From an uncultured Eubacteriales bacterium (lineage in GTDB: Bacteria; Bacillota; Clostridia; Christensenellales; Aristaeellaceae): a stretch of 64,000 bases of DNA. Location: contig CADBCY010000009.1 in NCBI GenBank assembly GCA_902793325.1, forward strand, positions 1 through 64,000, read 5' to 3'. Under the pieces are notes generated by a model. That model was not told the DNA's origin, searched no databases, and saw only the letters and a program-made list of their open reading frames with translations. The first letter of the stretch is position 1. Every line of letters starts with the position of its first letter. A program made the translations under genes and the position numbers. This document shows positions 62,291-64,000 of this stretch, piece after piece.

Positions 62291-62722
62291 ATGATCTCAA
62301 CGAGAGGGCGCTATGCGCTGCGCGTCATGCTGGATCTGGCCGAGCAGAATTCCGGCGGCTTTGTGCCGCTGAGCGAAATCGCCCAGCGGCAGGAAATTTC
62401 CATAAAGTATCTGGAGCTCATCCTCAAAACACTGGTGCAGCATGGATTGTTGAAGGGGCATCGCGGCAAGGGCGGCGGCTATAAGCTCACGCGCGCGCCG
62501 GAGGATTACACCGTGGGCGAGATCCTTGAGCTCACGGAGGGCACGCTTGCGAGCATCGCCTGCCTCGCGCCCGGCGCGGAAGAATGCCCAAGGCAGGCGC
62601 ATTGCCGAACGCTTCCCATGTGGCGCCGATTTGACGCGATGGTTCACGACTTTTTCTTTGGAATGACCTTAAGGGATTTGATGGATGAGGAACGGCAGGC
62701 CAAAGACAGCGCTTCGGACTGA
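62291..62722 (+). CDS. Rrf2 family transcriptional regulator (IscR/CymR-like)
   Basis: A 143-residue winged-helix protein. MISTRGRYALRVMLDLAEQ, ISIKYLELILKTL and HRGKGGGYKL are Rrf2 hallmarks. CLAPGAEECPRQAHC places three Cys with spacing similar to [2Fe-2S] regulators such as IscR; CymR-type cysteine regulators lack such Cys. It sits between a MOSC/larE operon and cysteine synthase, so it probably senses Fe-S status or cysteine. Strong Shine-Dalgarno sequence. Confidence 0.88.
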   Translation: MISTRGRYALRVMLDLAEQNSGGFVPLSEIAQRQEISIKYLELILKTLVQHGLLKGHRGKGGGYKLTRAPEDYTVGEILELTEGTLASIACLAPGAEECPRQAHCRTLPMWRRFDAMVHDFFFGMTLRDLMDEERQAKDSASD

Positions 62723-62755
62723 GGCGCTGTCTTTTCATGCGATGCATTCACCCTG

Positions 62756-63649
62756 TCATCTGTACAGTCCCTTGCTGAAATAGCGATCGCCCCTGTCGGG
62801 AAACACGACCACAATGTTTCCCCGGGCGCCACCCAAGATCAGCTTCTTCGCGGCCGCCAGCGCCCCACCCGAGGAAGACCCGGCGAAAATGCCTTCTGTG
62901 CGCGCCAGCGTGCGCGCTGCCCGGAAAGCCTCGTTATCCGTGACCTTGACGACCTGATCCACCAGCGACATATCCATCGTATCCGGGATGAAGTCGTTGC
63001 CGATTCCCTCGATATCGTAGTCGGCGTGTTCGCCGCCGCCCATCGTGGAACCGACGGGGTCCGCCAGCACGCCCTGAATGGCGGGGTTCTGTTCCTTCAG
63101 ATAGCGCATGATGCCCGAATAGGTGCCGCCGCTGCCGGCTCCGGCGACGAAATAGTCAATCCTGCCCTCCAGATCGCGCCAGATCTCCGGCCCCGTCGTC
63201 TCATAGTGCGCCAGCGGATTCGCAGGATTGTGGAACTGCTCTAGGGAGATCGCGCCGGGGATGGTCGCCCGAAGCTCGTTCGCCCTCGCCTCCGCGCCGA
63301 GCATGCCGCCCTCACGGGGCGTGTTGACCACATCTGCGCCCAGGGCCCACAGCAGCGTCTGCTTCTCCTGGGAGAACTTGGTGGGCACGACCAGAACGAC
63401 GCGGTATCCCCGCTTCAGCGCGGCGAAGGCGATGCCCAGACCCGTGTTGCCGGCGGTGGCTTCCACGATGGCTCCGCCGGGCTTCAGGATTCCCCTGCGT
63501 TCCGCGTCCTCGATCATGATTTTCCCGATCCTGTCTTTCACGCTGCCCGCAGGATTGAACAGCTCCAGCTTGGCGTACAGGTTCACGCCATCCGGCAGAT
63601 CCTGGTGGTTCAGCCTGACCAACGGCGTATTGCCGATCAACGCTTGCAT
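62756..63649 (-). CDS. cysK: Cysteine synthase A (O-acetylserine sulfhydrylase)
   Basis: A 297-residue fold-type II PLP enzyme. IGNTPLVRL, NPAGSVKDR (Lys Schiff base), EATAGNTGLG, AGSGGTYSG and SSSGGALAA are the canonical segments. Expected reaction: O-acetyl-L-serine plus sulfide to L-cysteine plus acetate. The ATG at 63649 has no clear ribosome site. An ATG at 63695 with GGAG eight bases upstream reads MTALLESREVRI and would continue as YDSMQALIGNTP if one base were removed near 63661; the true start may be there. Convergent with the Rrf2 gene; downstream of another binding-protein gene. Confidence 0.85.
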   Translation of the reverse strand: MQALIGNTPLVRLNHQDLPDGVNLYAKLELFNPAGSVKDRIGKIMIEDAERRGILKPGGAIVEATAGNTGLGIAFAALKRGYRVVLVVPTKFSQEKQTLLWALGADVVNTPREGGMLGAEARANELRATIPGAISLEQFHNPANPLAHYETTGPEIWRDLEGRIDYFVAGAGSGGTYSGIMRYLKEQNPAIQGVLADPVGSTMGGGEHADYDIEGIGNDFIPDTMDMSLVDQVVKVTDNEAFRAARTLARTEGIFAGSSSGGALAAAKKLILGGARGNIVVVFPDRGDRYFSKGLYR

Positions 63650-63723
63650 GGAGTCATACGATGCGAACCTCTCTGGATTCCAGCAGCGCGGTCATAGTCA
63701 TCACTCCTGCATGAACCTGCGAA

Positions 63724-63746
63724 GGGACTGCCGGGCAGGCAGTCCC
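63724..63746 (-). terminator. Hairpin between the distal binding-protein gene and cysK
   Basis: A perfect 9-bp stem GGGACTGCC/GGCAGTCCC with a 5-base loop, 22 bases past the stop at 63768. No T tract. Confidence 0.5.
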
Positions 63747-63767
63747 ATTGAATCGTCGGGCGTGGGT

Positions 63768-64000
63768 TTACTTCTGGGACACGTCGATGCTGAAATACTT
63801 CTGGGAGATCTCCGCGATGGTGCCGTCGGCCAGCAGCTCGTCGATCGCGCCGCTGATGGCGTCCCGCAGCTCGTCGCGACCCTTCTGGATCACCACGGCG
63901 CTGCTGGTGGCGTCTTCGGACTTGGCGGCGATCTTCGTGGAATCGAAGTCGCCGGTGGTCACCTGCCAGTAGGCGTAGGTCAGCTCGTCGTTGACCACCG
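63768..64000 (-). CDS. Amino-acid ABC transporter substrate-binding protein, C-terminal part (runs off the window)
   Basis: The last 76 or so codons of an SBP_bac_3 protein: SSAVVIQKGRDELRDAISGAIDELLADGTIAEISQKYFSIDVS is the typical end of the family, where the last helix aligns an LxxxGxxxxIxxKYF motif. The 5' part is beyond the window. Next to cysK, so a cystine- or cysteine-binding protein is likely by context. Confidence 0.75.
   Translation of the reverse strand, partial: VVNDELTYAYWQVTTGDFDSTKIAAKSEDATSSAVVIQKGRDELRDAISGAIDELLADGTIAEISQKYFSIDVSQK

Overview
The window looks like a GC-rich Clostridia chromosome segment from an anaerobic, probably gut or rumen organism; a Christensenellales-like lineage is my inference. 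The grounds are strong AGGAGG ribosome binding sites, Firmicutes-type TTGACA/TATAAT promoters, BspA-like and Ig-like surface proteins, a YesM/YesN sugar-sensing pair, several sugar ABC importers, a monomeric [FeFe] hydrogenase with a rubredoxin protein, and no visible respiratory genes. No rRNA, tRNA, CRISPR array or intact insertion sequence was found.

Layout. 0-9 kb: surface proteins on the minus strand (one Ig/LRR protein, two modular BspA-like paralogues, one frameshifted adhesin-like protein). 9-14.6 kb: a membrane diguanylate cyclase, then a TetR-controlled pair of half-size ABC exporters. 15-17.4 kb: a secreted flavoprotein with two FMN-binding domains. 17.5-25 kb: a six-gene operon joining a sugar ABC importer to a histidine kinase, a response regulator and a second, membrane-anchored sugar-binding protein; a DUF1349 protein is divergent from it. 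25.8-30.4 kb: gene remnants, an ABCG-like ATPase/permease pair and a truncated secreted alpha/beta hydrolase. 30.4-34.6 kb: a visibly AT-richer island with a broken NRPS piece, a frameshifted MATE transporter and a D-2-hydroxyacid dehydrogenase. 34.8-38.8 kb: a self-regulating TetR gene and a secreted Sel1-repeat/S41-peptidase protein. 38.9-41.4 kb: an operon for an MBL-fold/rubredoxin fusion and a group-B-like [FeFe] hydrogenase. 41.5-53.3 kb: two divergent operons for an unusual sugar (amidohydrolase, two class II aldolases, rhamnulokinase-family kinase and LacI regulator facing a complete ABC importer and a ketose 3-epimerase). 53.3-57 kb: a GGDEF gene broken by an in-frame TAG, a frameshifted NCS2 permease and a C39-like peptidase remnant. 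57-64 kb: a sulfur-related block with a polar amino-acid ABC importer, LarE, a MOSC protein, an Rrf2 regulator, cysteine synthase and the end of another solute-binding protein.

How the parts work together. Carbohydrate sensing and uptake dominate. The 17.5-25 kb operon appears to sense its sugar through a dedicated anchored binding protein. The 41-53 kb locus can import, epimerise, phosphorylate and cleave a ketose to a C3 phosphate plus an aldehyde. The 57-64 kb block appears to be an Rrf2-controlled cysteine/sulfur regulon: a CCTAT-N7-ATAG palindrome lies in two of its promoters.

A recurring oddity is single-base frameshifts, several in homopolymers, plus one nonsense codon in otherwise intact genes. 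Either the assembly carries indel errors or many accessory genes are decaying; reads would decide.
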